In this document: one piece after another, positions 1 through 9,505 of the stretch
Position numbering within the stretch: position 1 is the first letter of the stretch
How the letters are laid out: each line of letters starts with the position of its first letter
From: CAYVUV01 sp964455095
GTDB taxonomy: Bacteria; Desulfobacterota; Binatia; HRBIN30; CADEER01
NCBI GenBank assembly: GCA_964455095.1
Contig: CAYVUV010000327.1
Location: forward strand, 1-32,358
Direction: 5' to 3'
DNA: 32,358 bases
Translations under genes and position numbers: made by a program
The notes under the pieces: generated by a model
Databases searched by the model: none
What the model saw: only the letters and a program-made list of their open reading frames with translations
Told to the model about the DNA's origin: nothing

Positions 1-2
1 CG

Positions 3-173
3 ACACTGACGCCACCGGGAGCTGCCCGTGTTGACGGCTTGGCGGCCCCGACGCCGACGGCGACGCCGCTGCAAGAAAGCCGCGGGCGCATCGCTTCGGA
101 TGCCGAAATGTCCTTTGCCAGTGCGGGATTCCATGGTAGGAGCCGTGGCGAAATGGCCAGGTGGACGGGGTAA
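3..173 (+). other. Open left edge, possible tail of an upstream gene
   Basis: No complete gene is visible before 161. The third forward frame is open from the window edge to a TAA at 171-173 and contains a PTPTATP stretch. That resembles the PT-rich linkers of secreted proteins elsewhere in this window. It could be the C-terminal tail of a gene starting upstream, but open frames are common by chance at this GC content. Confidence 0.15.
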
Positions 174-709
174 GGGTGCTTCAGCCGGTCGACAGCAGCA
201 TTCTGCACGAGATCGTGCGGCTCGTCGAAACGCGGCGTAAGGTGCCCGAGCGCCTGACCGTGCGCGGGCGAGAGTATCAAATCACCTATCTTGAGGACCA
301 CCAGCGGCGTCTCGAGGAAGCGCTGATGCGCTATGACGCCGACCGGTTGAACATGCTGTACGGTCAGCTGGCGAGCAAGGTGAAGTACCAGCTGCTTCGC
401 CGGGTGCCGGTCCGCGCGGCCGCCCCGGTCAAGAAAGCGGGGCCAAAGGCGCCGGCGGCTCCCAAAGCGGCGAAGGCGAAGCCCTCCAAGGCCAAACCGG
501 CCATGCCCAAGCAAAAGAAGATCGTCAAGGCAGTGCCGCGGAAGGCGGCCAAGTCGAAGGCGACCGCAGCGAAGAAGGGCAAGCCGAAAAGAACCGTAGC
601 GAAGGCGGCGGCGAAGGCGACCAAGAAGACGGGGGCGGTCAAGCGCGCAAAAGTGACTCGCAAGACGGTTGCAGCCAAGCGCCGCAGCTCCCGCGCTGCG
701 CGGAGCTAG
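161..709 (+). CDS. Small protein with histone H1-like Lys/Ala-rich tail
   Basis: The 182-residue protein has two parts. Residues 1-85 look globular and largely helical and are rich in Arg and Glu. Residues 86-182 are a low-complexity tail of K, A, P and R with repeated AAK, KAK and PKK words, as in histone H1-like or AlgP-type bacterial proteins. Such tails usually bind DNA or other polyanions non-specifically, so a nucleoid-associated or nucleic-acid-binding role is inferred. The start is a GTG at 161; an in-frame GTG at 176 is an alternative, and neither has a clear ribosome binding site. The N-terminal part matches no family I can name. It precedes the ECF sigma gene by about 105 bases. 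Confidence 0.7.
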   Translation: MDGVRVLQPVDSSILHEIVRLVETRRKVPERLTVRGREYQITYLEDHQRRLEEALMRYDADRLNMLYGQLASKVKYQLLRRVPVRAAAPVKKAGPKAPAAPKAAKAKPSKAKPAMPKQKKIVKAVPRKAAKSKATAAKKGKPKRTVAKAAAKATKKTGAVKRAKVTRKTVAAKRRSSRAARS

Positions 710-772
710 CACTCGCTTCCTTGCCGCCCCTTCGGTCCGGGGTCCGCCCCAGAAAAACCTCGCGTCGCTGCC

Positions 773-799
773 GCAACTTCAAGGCCGTTGCAGCGTTAA
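773..799 (+). promoter_or_regulatory. Possible ECF-type promoter before the sigma gene
   Basis: GCAAC at 773-777 is followed by a 16-base spacer and CGTTAA at 794-799. This resembles the GGAAC-N16/17-CGT layout of many ECF promoters. The GTG start at 815 lies just downstream, so the operon could be autoregulated. The match is short and was found by eye. Confidence 0.3.
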
Positions 800-814
800 C
801 ACAGCAGGCACGGC

Positions 815-1396
815 GTGAAACCGGACGAAGACCCCGATGTCCAGCTGATGTTGGCCGTGCAGCAGGACGATGCCGCAGCGTTCGAAGCACTCTTTCGCAA
901 GTACAGCGGACAAGTGGCGGGATTCGCCACCTCGTTCGTCGGCTCGCGGGCCCGCGCCGAAGAGGTGGCGCAGGATGCGTTTGTTCAAGTCTACCGCTCG
1001 CGGCACCGCTATCAACCGCGGGCGCGATTTACCACCTGGTTGTACCGAATCGTGACCAACCTCTGTGTCAGCGAAGCGCGCCGAGCCGAGCATCGGTACG
1101 CTGGACGCCCCGTTCTCGATCTGGAGACGGGGGACGCAGAAGATCCTGGCGAATTGGCCGATTCGGGAGGGCGCAGCGGCGAGGACGACTTGTTGGCGCG
1201 TGAGGATCTGGATAGGATGCGCACCGCCATGGGGCGGCTGCCGGCAGAACAGCGAGCGGCGTTGTTGCTCGCCCGTGTCGAAGGGCTCTCGTACGAGGAG
1301 GTAGCACAGAGTCTGAGTTGCTCTGTCTCGGCGGTGAAGAGTCTGATCCACCGGGCGACCGTGACCTTGCGCGCCCAGTTGCGCGGGGGCGATTGA
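815..1396 (+). CDS. RNA polymerase sigma factor, ECF family
   Basis: This 193-residue sigma-70 family protein has only regions 2 and 4, as in ECF factors. Region 2 (about residues 20-90) includes the AEEVAQDAFVQVYR helix and the FTTWLYRIVTNLC segment that contacts the -10 DNA. Region 4 (about 135-190) carries LPAEQRAALLL and the helix-turn-helix GLSYEEVAQSL...SAVKSLIHRA, which reads the -35 element. The start is GTG at 815. An anti-sigma gene begins one base after the stop, so this is a typical sigma/anti-sigma pair, probably released by envelope or redox stress. The inducing signal cannot be read from the sequence. Confidence 0.95.
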   Translation: MKPDEDPDVQLMLAVQQDDAAAFEALFRKYSGQVAGFATSFVGSRARAEEVAQDAFVQVYRSRHRYQPRARFTTWLYRIVTNLCVSEARRAEHRYAGRPVLDLETGDAEDPGELADSGGRSGEDDLLAREDLDRMRTAMGRLPAEQRAALLLARVEGLSYEEVAQSLSCSVSAVKSLIHRATVTLRAQLRGGD

Positions 1397-1397
1397 T

Positions 1398-1898
1398 ATG
1401 TGGTGCCGCTGGGTACGACGCGATCTGACGGCGTGGGTCGACGGCGAGCTGGCGCCGCGCCGTGCCGCGTTCGTCAGCGCTCACCTACAGCGGTGCGGAG
1501 GATGTGCGGCCGAGCAGGCGGCGATCGGCGAGACCGTGGCGGCTCAGCGCCGCGTGCTGCCGCGGCTGGTCGATGCCCAGGCGTTCCCGGTCGAGTCGAT
1601 GCTGCGCCGGGTGCGCGCACAGGTAGCCGAGCCGGAACCCTCGATTGCGTGGTGGCGCTCGCCGCGACTGATGGCGGCGACGGCCACGTCGGTGGCGTTG
1701 ATCGCACTGGCCTGGCGCATGGTCGACCGGCCGCTGCTGGTTGCGGTCGGCGTCGAGGACCCGCCGCGCAAGGTGCGGGAACGGCCCGAATTGTTCCGCG
1801 ACTATTCCCTCTTCGAGCACCTCGACGCCATCGAACATCTCGACGCGATCGAGGAGCGCCGCGCTCCCGACGGTACGGCGCCGCCGCCGCACGGATGA
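1398..1898 (+). CDS. Zinc-finger anti-sigma factor, membrane anchored
   Basis: This 166-residue protein has the zinc-binding anti-sigma signature near its N-terminus: Cys3, His29, Cys33 and Cys36 (H-x3-C-x2-C). A single transmembrane helix lies at about residues 88-106, after WWRSP. The rest (about 60 residues) would be extracytoplasmic and acidic. The N-terminal domain should hold the ECF sigma factor encoded immediately upstream. The C-terminal part contains a tandem duplication, HLDAIE-HLDAIE. The ATG lies one base after the sigma stop, and the gene overlaps the next one by ATGA, so the three genes are likely co-translated. Confidence 0.9.
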   Translation: MWCRWVRRDLTAWVDGELAPRRAAFVSAHLQRCGGCAAEQAAIGETVAAQRRVLPRLVDAQAFPVESMLRRVRAQVAEPEPSIAWWRSPRLMAATATSVALIALAWRMVDRPLLVAVGVEDPPRKVRERPELFRDYSLFEHLDAIEHLDAIEERRAPDGTAPPPHG

Positions 1899-2230
1899 CT
1901 CCCCGCCTGATCCCGTGCGTCGTGTTTTTGGCTGTATCTGGCCTCTGGGCGGCGGTGCAGGCGCAAGGGCAGCCGCTGCTGGTCCAGCAGTGGCAAGATC
2001 TGAACCCGCGCGAGCGATACGAGGCCCTGCAGAACTATGAGCGCCACCGCGAGCTGCCGCGCGAGCGCCGCGAAAAAGTCGAACGCCAGTACGAGCGTTG
2101 GCAGCGCATGCCCGAGGACGAGCGCGAACACATTCGCGAGAACTACGAGCGCTACCGCAGCATGCCGCCGCGCGAGCGCTCACAGGTCGAGCGCAATTAT
2201 CGCGAGCGCAAGCGCGAACCCCGCGAATAG
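1895..2230 (+). CDS. DUF3106 family secreted protein
   Basis: The product is 111 residues long. A signal peptide (about residues 1-24, ending VQAQ) is followed by a highly charged helical region with repeated words such as LNPRERYEAL, MPEDEREHIRENYERY and MPPRERSQVERNY. These roughly 20-residue repeats are characteristic of DUF3106, a periplasmic family of unknown function. It overlaps the anti-sigma stop by four bases (ATGA), placing it in the same operon. DUF3106 genes are often found after ECF/anti-sigma pairs, and a periplasmic sensor or stress-binding role is plausible but unproven. Confidence 0.85.
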   Translation: MTPRLIPCVVFLAVSGLWAAVQAQGQPLLVQQWQDLNPRERYEALQNYERHRELPRERREKVERQYERWQRMPEDEREHIRENYERYRSMPPRERSQVERNYRERKREPRE

Positions 2231-2253
2231 CGCCCAACGGCGCGCGAGGCGCG

Positions 2254-2718
2254 TCAGGCCGTGCGGCGTGGCCGCGCCGCCACGCGCCGCTCGACTTCTT
2301 CCTTGAACTCGAGGACCGACTGCTTCAGCGCGGTGCGCTCGGCCATTTTGCGCAGCGGCCCAGGCACCCAGAATCCCAAGGCGATGGTTTGGTGGCAGGT
2401 GGTCTCCGTCGTCTTGGGCCCGAGCTTGCGAAACTCGTAGCGGCCTTCGACCGACTCGATGTCGCCGTCGATCGACCGCCAGGTGAGCTCCTGCGGTTTG
2501 CGGTACGAGTACTCGAGCACGTAGCGGATGCTCTTGACCCGCATATCGATGCGGAACTCCACGATGCGACCGACCCCGGCGTCGTCGCGTTCGAGGATGG
2601 CGGCGTGCTCCACCGCTGTCGACCAACTCGGGTAGGCTTCGAAGTCGACGATTACTTTGAAGCAGTCGAGCGGCGTCGCGGCGATTTCAGTGGTGAAATC
2701 CTGGGCGGCGTCGACCAT
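2254..2718 (-). CDS. SRPBCC (START-like) family protein
   Basis: The 154-residue protein has the order typical of SRPBCC/Coq10-like lipid-binding domains. It begins with a strand and the helix TPLDCFKVIVDFEAYPSW, continues with alternating strands (IVEFRIDMRV, VLEYSYRKP, LTWRSIDGD) and ends with a long C-terminal helix (KMAERTALKQSVLEFKEEVERRV). Such folds bind hydrophobic ligands in a cavity; the ligand here is unknown. The ATG at 2718 has no ribosome binding site but a candidate promoter ends seven bases before it, so the mRNA may be leaderless. The promoter overlaps the stop codon of the upstream FG-GAP gene. Confidence 0.85.
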   Translation of the reverse strand: MVDAAQDFTTEIAATPLDCFKVIVDFEAYPSWSTAVEHAAILERDDAGVGRIVEFRIDMRVKSIRYVLEYSYRKPQELTWRSIDGDIESVEGRYEFRKLGPKTTETTCHQTIALGFWVPGPLRKMAERTALKQSVLEFKEEVERRVAARPRRTA

Positions 2719-2725
2719 GCGCGGT

Positions 2726-2755
2726 ACAGTAGAAGTCCCCTCGGCGAGGTGTCAA
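2726..2755 (-). promoter_or_regulatory. Candidate leaderless promoter of the SRPBCC gene
   Basis: Read on the minus strand: TTGACA (2750-2755), an 18-base spacer, TACTGT (2726-2731), then seven bases to the ATG at 2718. The perfect -35 box and absence of a Shine-Dalgarno sequence suggest transcription starts at or next to the start codon. The -35 overlaps the stop codon of the preceding gene. Confidence 0.5.
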
Positions 2756-4716
2756 GGACGAGTCGCGCGCGGCGGCGTGCGGTTGAGCAGAATCGAAAGG
2801 AAGCGGGCGGAGCCGTGTACCACAGCCAGATCGATGCGGCCGTCGCCGTCGAAGTCGCCGGTGGCTACCGCGGAGGGATCATTGCCGACCGGGAACCCCA
2901 GGCGCGTGCCGAATTGCCCCGGCCCGGTGCCGGGAAGAATGTCGATGGCATCCGCGCTCTCGTTGAGGACGACCAAATCGAGCTCGCCGTCCCCGTCGAA
3001 GTCCTCTGCCAGCGACGGTCTGGCCACGCCTTCGAGCTTGTCGGTCTTTGGCGCGCCCAGCTCGCGACCGTTGCCGTGCAGCGTGCTCACCGATTCACTC
3101 GCATCGCTGCCAACCAGTAGATCGGCGGATCCGTCGCGGTCGATGTCCCCGACGATGAGAAAACTCGGCTGCGCGGTGACGGGAAAGGTGACCACTTTGG
3201 GGAAGTGCCCGCGCCCGTCGCCGTAGAGGACCGACACGCTGTCGGACAACGTGTTGGCGACGGCGAGGTCGACGTGCTTCGGCCCGCCAAACGATCCGGT
3301 CACAACGGCCCGCGGGCCGAGTCCGACTGGAATGAGCATGGGGGGCTCGAAGCCGCCTTGACCGTCGCCGGTGAGAATGGCGACCGCGTCGTTGCCGAAG
3401 CTGACGATCGCCAGATCCGGGGCGTCGTCCGCGTCGAGTTGCGCGGCGACCAGCGCGCGCGGTTGGTTGCCGATGCGGATCGGGGGGCGTGCGGCAAACC
3501 CTCCCGACTCGTCGCCGACGAACACGGTGACGCTGCCGCTCTGCTCGCTCGTCACGGCGAGATCGAGGTGCTGGTCGCGGTTGAAATCCGCCGTGGCGAT
3601 GGCGCCCAGATCTTCGGTGTCGGCGAGAATGCACACCGCGCCGTCGAACAAGCCCTTGCCGATGCCGGCCAGGGCGGTGAGGTTGTTGCTCATCGTGTTG
3701 AGAACCAGCGCGTCGAGCATCCCATCGCGGTTGAAGTCGACAAGGGCAGCGGCCTGCGGCGCGCGTCCGACCAGGTAGGACTGTCCGATTCGAAACGTCC
3801 CGTCGCCGCCTCCGCGCAGTATCGTCAGCGTGCTGCGACTGCGATTGGCGACTGCGACATCCAACGCGCCGTCACCGTCGATGTCGGCCGCCGCCATCGA
3901 GGTGAGATGGGGCGTCATCCAAACCCATGCCGACTCTCCAAGATGCTCGCCCGTTCGCCGGTGCATGGCGAGTCCGGTCTCGCCGACAACCAACAGCGCG
4001 GGGCCACCGTTGCGTCCGAGATCGACCGCCTGCAGGATCAGCGGGCCGGCGATCGTGGGCACGTCCCGCGCCGCTTGGAACCCTCCCTGGGTCGTACCGG
4101 TGAGGATCGTGAGTCGGTTTTGCTGTTCGTCGGCAATGACGACATCAGTCAGTCCATCGCCATTCAAGTCGACCACCTCGACATCGGCAGAAAATGGAGG
4201 GGCAGCCAACGTCGTGGTGCGAAATTCTCCCTGCCCATCAGGATGGACGACGGACAGACCGGTATCGTGGATCACGAACAGCGTCGGGGCACCATTGGTG
4301 CCGCTGGGTTTGATGCGGACGACCCGCGGCACCGATTCGAGAGCGACCCGCACCGGCGCGGCGAAGCCATCGGATTCACCGATCAGGATGGAAACGCGCG
4401 CGGCCTCTCGACTGGCGTATGCGACATCGGTTTTGCCGTCGCCGGTCAAGTCGCCGATGGCGATCGACTTGACGTACGGGTCGTCGCTGATGCGCACGGG
4501 AACCGTCCAGCCGTGCTGATCGCGCGACAAGATCGACAGCCCCTTGTCGTCGGCGATGAACACGCGCTGCGCATTGCCGTGCTCGAGCGCGAAGTCGGTT
4601 GGGGCGGACCCGGCGTCGATGTCGGTCCGCGTACGGAACGCAATTTCGCTGGCGGCCGGATTGGCGAGCAGCGCCGCAGCGAGCACGCAAAATAGAGCCA
4701 CGCGCATCACGAACAT
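2752..4716 (-). CDS. Secreted FG-GAP/VCBS repeat protein
   Basis: The product is 654 residues; a start at Met4 (4707) would leave a cleaner signal peptide (LFCVLAAALLANPAAS). The mature part is built of about 11 FG-GAP-like repeats of roughly 55 residues. Seven have good calcium-loop signatures, for example DLTGDGKTD, DLNGDGLTD, DIDGDGALD, DFDGDGELD and DFDGDGRID. Others, such as VDLGRNGGPAL and GSFGGPKHVD, have lost the ligands. Such repeats usually form a beta-propeller, as in integrin alpha chains. The protein is likely exported and may bind calcium and a surface partner; it has no enzymatic motif or anchor. It is probably transcribed alone. Confidence 0.9.
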   Translation of the reverse strand: MFVMRVALFCVLAAALLANPAASEIAFRTRTDIDAGSAPTDFALEHGNAQRVFIADDKGLSILSRDQHGWTVPVRISDDPYVKSIAIGDLTGDGKTDVAYASREAARVSILIGESDGFAAPVRVALESVPRVVRIKPSGTNGAPTLFVIHDTGLSVVHPDGQGEFRTTTLAAPPFSADVEVVDLNGDGLTDVVIADEQQNRLTILTGTTQGGFQAARDVPTIAGPLILQAVDLGRNGGPALLVVGETGLAMHRRTGEHLGESAWVWMTPHLTSMAAADIDGDGALDVAVANRSRSTLTILRGGGDGTFRIGQSYLVGRAPQAAALVDFNRDGMLDALVLNTMSNNLTALAGIGKGLFDGAVCILADTEDLGAIATADFNRDQHLDLAVTSEQSGSVTVFVGDESGGFAARPPIRIGNQPRALVAAQLDADDAPDLAIVSFGNDAVAILTGDGQGGFEPPMLIPVGLGPRAVVTGSFGGPKHVDLAVANTLSDSVSVLYGDGRGHFPKVVTFPVTAQPSFLIVGDIDRDGSADLLVGSDASESVSTLHGNGRELGAPKTDKLEGVARPSLAEDFDGDGELDLVVLNESADAIDILPGTGPGQFGTRLGFPVGNDPSAVATGDFDGDGRIDLAVVHGSARFLSILLNRTPPRATRP

Positions 4717-4789
4717 CGGCGGTGAGCGCTAGCAAGGGGCGCGTGTCGTGTCTAGGTCTCTTGCCCCGCTCACGCGGCAGCAGCGAGGC

Positions 4790-5206
4790 CTACGACCCGG
4801 TCTTTCGACCGACCAGCCGGCCGGTGCGCCGCACATTTGGACGGCTGCGGCCGAGCGCCGTACGCGCTGTGACGTTCTTGGTGCGCAGGCGCTGCAAGGC
4901 GACGCGCACTGCCTCCGGTTCGAGCCCCAGGGTTTCGCAGACAACCATGAAAGAGAAGGGCGACCGCTGACGACCAGCCGTCACCCAGTATTCCGCTTCG
5001 GTGCGGACACGTCCGACCGGGCTCAGGTAGCTGCGAATTCCGTCCTCGAGAATCGCAAGCATCAGCGCCTTCGTCCCGGTATATTGCGCACTGCGGGGCT
5101 CACCTCCTCCGAGGGAGGACAGGCGCAGGAGGTCGAGATCCAGATCTTGAACCTTCACCTCTCGACCGGCGCCGTCTTCGCCGAATTTATTGCTGCGGTT
5201 CGCCAT
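4790..5206 (-). CDS. Conserved-looking orphan protein
   Basis: The product is 138 residues with no signal peptide or membrane helix. The middle (residues 43-112) looks folded: GTKALMLAILEDGIRSYL, then an EAEYWVTAG segment and an SPFSFMVVCETLGLEPEAVRVALQRL segment. The last resembles a small helix-turn-helix-like unit. The C-terminal 25 residues are strongly basic. The layout (AILEDxI, then EAExW, SPFSF and a LGL-x-P-x-x-VR helix) recalls a hypothetical family I associate with deltaproteobacterial genomes, but I know no function for it. A DNA-binding or adaptor role is only a guess. Confidence 0.65.
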   Translation of the reverse strand: MANRSNKFGEDGAGREVKVQDLDLDLLRLSSLGGGEPRSAQYTGTKALMLAILEDGIRSYLSPVGRVRTEAEYWVTAGRQRSPFSFMVVCETLGLEPEAVRVALQRLRTKNVTARTALGRSRPNVRRTGRLVGRKTGS

Positions 5207-5500
5207 GGAATGGACCCACTCCCAAGCCTCGTCAACGAATGTGTTCTACAGCAAAGTGCAAGTGGTATGCCCGGAAGTCCGGACTGTCGACGCGACAACA
5301 TCGGCGCGCGTACAATTCAGCACTGAGCCGCAAAATGATCACACTCTCGCGTGAGCGCCAGAATCGTGGCGCTTGTGACGAAGCAAGTGATGTGGAAGCT
5401 GATGACACTAACCGCTTACAAACAAAGAGAAAGCACGCGCCTGTAAGTTATCGGTCAGCAGCGTGCGAAGCAACATGGCAAATGCTCAGTCGGTGCCGCG
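5207..5500 (-). other. Intergenic gap with lower GC and hairpins
   Basis: This is the longest stretch without a supported gene, between the exonuclease stop and the start of the orphan gene. Its base composition is visibly less GC-rich than its surroundings around 5320-5460. It holds an inverted repeat at 5339-5378 (TCACA and AGCGCCA pairing with TGGCGCT and TGTGA around GAATCG). An imperfect hairpin has arms GCACGC (5433-5438) and GCGTGC (5461-5466). It presumably carries the exonuclease terminator and the orphan gene promoter. I could not assign a clear -10/-35 pair. Confidence 0.35.
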
Positions 5501-6391
5501 TCACTCGGTCCAGCGCGGCGGCCGGTCGATGAGATCGCGCAGACCGAGCTCCGTGCAGAAGGCGCGATAGATGTCCCGCGGGGTGCCGTTCCAGTGTAAA
5601 TCATCGAGCTGCTCGCTGAGCGGGACATCCGTGCGCAGCGTGGCGAGGTCGCGGTAGAGGAGCGCATCGTCACGCCGTACCGCGAGGCTGGCGGCCAGGC
5701 GCTCGCGCTGCCGCGGCGCGACGTTCCAGGTCTGCGGATCGGCGGGAATGGCATCGAGGTGACGGTAGTGTTCCAACACGGTGGCGGCCGATTTCATCCC
5801 CCATCCGGGAATGCCGGGAATGCCGTCAGCGGTGTCGCCGACCAGTGCCAGCAAGTCGGGGATCGACGAAGGCTCCACGCCGAACTTGGCACGCACCGCC
5901 GCCTCGTCATAGGTCACGCGGCGCAATCGATCGTGTGTGACGACGCGCGATCCGACGACGCATTGCGCGAGGTCCTTGTCGGGCGACAGGATGACCACCT
6001 GGTCGACCCCATCGCAAAAACGTGCCGCGGCGGTCGCCAGCGCATCGTCGGCTTCGAACTCGATCATTGGCCAGACGACGACGCCGAGGGCGCGGAGGGC
6101 TTGTTCAGCGAGCGGGAACTGCGCGAACAGGTCCGGTGGAATACCGTCGCCGGTCTTGTACCCCGCGAACATGGCATTGCGGAAGGACTCGATCACGTGG
6201 TCCGTTGCGGCGGCGACGTGCGTGACGTCGGGTTGACGGAGCAGCGAGATCGTCGAGCTGATCAAGCCGCGCACCGCGCCGACCTCGCGCCCGTCGGGAG
6301 CACGCATCGCCGGAACGGCGAAGTAGGCGCGAAACAGCTCAAAGGTCGCGTCGAGGACGTGTACGCGTCGAGGCGACGATTCGGACGGCAT
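5501..6391 (-). CDS. Stand-alone 5'-3' exonuclease (PolA N-domain type)
   Basis: The protein (296 residues from the chosen start) matches the 5'-nuclease domain found at the N-terminus of DNA polymerase I. It has the N-terminal Asp in HVLDATFELFRAYF, the helical-arch region FAGYKTGDGIPPDLFAQ and the metal-binding cluster EADDALAT. SPDKDLAQ, VGDTADGIPGIPGWGMKSA and the H3TH DNA-binding motif follow. No polymerase domain follows, and the length fits a complete stand-alone nuclease. It probably removes RNA primers or flaps, or acts in repair. An in-frame ATG at 6403 exists, but 6391 is preferred because a TATGGT -10-like box sits seven bases before it. The usual Phe-Asp motif reads ATD here. Confidence 0.85.
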   Translation of the reverse strand: MPSESSPRRVHVLDATFELFRAYFAVPAMRAPDGREVGAVRGLISSTISLLRQPDVTHVAAATDHVIESFRNAMFAGYKTGDGIPPDLFAQFPLAEQALRALGVVVWPMIEFEADDALATAAARFCDGVDQVVILSPDKDLAQCVVGSRVVTHDRLRRVTYDEAAVRAKFGVEPSSIPDLLALVGDTADGIPGIPGWGMKSAATVLEHYRHLDAIPADPQTWNVAPRQRERLAASLAVRRDDALLYRDLATLRTDVPLSEQLDDLHWNGTPRDIYRAFCTELGLRDLIDRPPRWTE

Positions 6392-6398
6392 GTGTAAA

Positions 6399-6404
6399 AC
6401 CATA
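6399..6404 (-). promoter_or_regulatory. Possible -10 box of the exonuclease gene
   Basis: Minus-strand TATGGT lies seven bases before the ATG at 6391, and no ribosome binding site is present. The spacing repeats that of other candidate leaderless starts in this window. No good -35 hexamer is visible. Confidence 0.25.
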
Positions 6405-6508
6405 AGCGGTCAACGTGTGCAGCGCCAGCAGCCACTGTGTGCGCGCAACTGCTGGTTCGCCCGCGCCCGCGGCTCTGGTAGACTACGGCGGTGCGAGGAG
6501 GGTTGGGA

Positions 6509-6898
6509 ATGACGGGCAGGTGGCGATCGATGGCAGTGGTCAGTGTGGTGTGGGTGTTGAGCGGTTGCGGGGCGATGGTCAACGGACCAGACCAGCGTGT
6601 GCGGATCGCGACCCTTCCCCCCGGGGCGGCGATAAGCGTCGACGGGCAGCACCTCAAGAGCCCGGCTCGCGTCACGCTGCGCCGCGGGCGCGACTACACG
6701 GTGACCGCCGAATTGCCCGGCTTCACGCAAAGCGAGGGGCAGTTCCACAGTAGCCCCGACAACTCGGTCACCTTCGGCAACTGCGTGGCCTTCCTGTGCA
6801 TCCCGCTGTTGTGGGAGCAGGGGACACCGTCGATGACACGACTCGAACCCGAAGAGTTGGAGATCGTGCTCACCCCGGCCGGCTGGTCGCCGCGCTGA
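6509..6898 (+). CDS. PEGA-domain lipoprotein
   Basis: This 129-residue lipoprotein starts at ATG 6509, preceded by GAGGAGGG. A longer frame from a GTG at 6491 is less likely because it would include that ribosome binding site. Residues 1-20 form a lipoprotein signal with lipobox LSGC (Cys20). Residues about 29-70 match a PEGA domain: VRIATLPPGAAISVDGQ, SPARVTLRRGRDYTV and TAELPGF. These small beta domains occur in surface and cell-wall-associated proteins. The following segment holds two cysteines (GNCVAFLC). It is probably tethered to a membrane, with unknown function. A TAGACT box at 6478-6483 may be its -10. Confidence 0.8.
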   Translation: MTGRWRSMAVVSVVWVLSGCGAMVNGPDQRVRIATLPPGAAISVDGQHLKSPARVTLRRGRDYTVTAELPGFTQSEGQFHSSPDNSVTFGNCVAFLCIPLLWEQGTPSMTRLEPEELEIVLTPAGWSPR

Positions 6899-6954
6899 GC
6901 CGGGTGTCAGATTGACTGCCCGCCCTGCCGCGTGTCAGGTTACCGCCCACACAA

Positions 6955-7395
6955 ATGCTTTCATCGCGTGGTGCCAGTAGCCCGTCGTTCATCGCAGCGG
7001 TTGCGATCGTCGTCGTGGGGGTGGGGGGATACGGACTGTGGACGTTCCTTCGCCCGAGCCCGCATGCGTCGTCGGAGACCGTCGTGCGCGAGTTCGCGCG
7101 CGACGCCGGGCGCGAGGTGAGCACGTTGCGCCGCGAGTTGCGCGGGATCAAAGCGAAAGGGGGGGGCGGCAATGTGGAGGCGGCGCTCGCCGCCGTCGAC
7201 AAGGAGGCCGAGAAGGCGGTGGAACAGCTCGAGGCGCGCGGCGACGAAGCGCGCGACGAGCTCGCCGAGCTCGACATCGCGATCGGCACGCAGCGCAACC
7301 GGCTCCAGCGCATCGAAACGCGGGAGAAGGAAGCCAAGGAGCTGATCACCGGGCTGGTGGAAGAAGCGAAAGGAAGGCTCCGCGGCGAGGAGTAA
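6955..7395 (+). CDS. Membrane-anchored coiled-coil protein
   Basis: The 146-residue product has one N-terminal transmembrane helix (about residues 11-31, SFIAAVAIVVVGVGGYGLW). A long charged helical region follows, rich in E, R, K and A with heptad-like spacing (about 50-140). A short Gly-rich break (KAKGGGGN) interrupts it. No enzymatic motif is seen. The likely topology is a short cytoplasmic N-terminus with the coiled coil outside, or the reverse; the sequence does not settle this. No Shine-Dalgarno is obvious before the ATG. I do not recognise the family. Confidence 0.65.
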   Translation: MLSSRGASSPSFIAAVAIVVVGVGGYGLWTFLRPSPHASSETVVREFARDAGREVSTLRRELRGIKAKGGGGNVEAALAAVDKEAEKAVEQLEARGDEARDELAELDIAIGTQRNRLQRIETREKEAKELITGLVEEAKGRLRGEE

Positions 7396-7513
7396 CTGCC
7401 AACCGCGCGGGGTACGCCCTCTTGCGGCGTCGCGTGCCGGGGCACTTCTGGACCTGCTACGTTGGCCGGTAGCGGCCGGGCGCGAAGCGCTGAACGGTCG
7501 AGCGGAGGATTCG

Positions 7514-9469
<1,956 letters not shown>

Positions 9470-9505
9470 GCGGCCGCCCGGCTCTGATCGGTTCCCTTTC
9501 ACGGT

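Noticed and set aside
3205..4695. 496-residue plus-strand frame
   Set aside because: It is a shadow of the FG-GAP protein; the repeats on the other strand are unmistakable.
7438..7460. GGGGCACTTCTGGACCTGCT before acs as a sigma-54 promoter
   Set aside because: The GG and GC dinucleotides are not ten bases apart as required.
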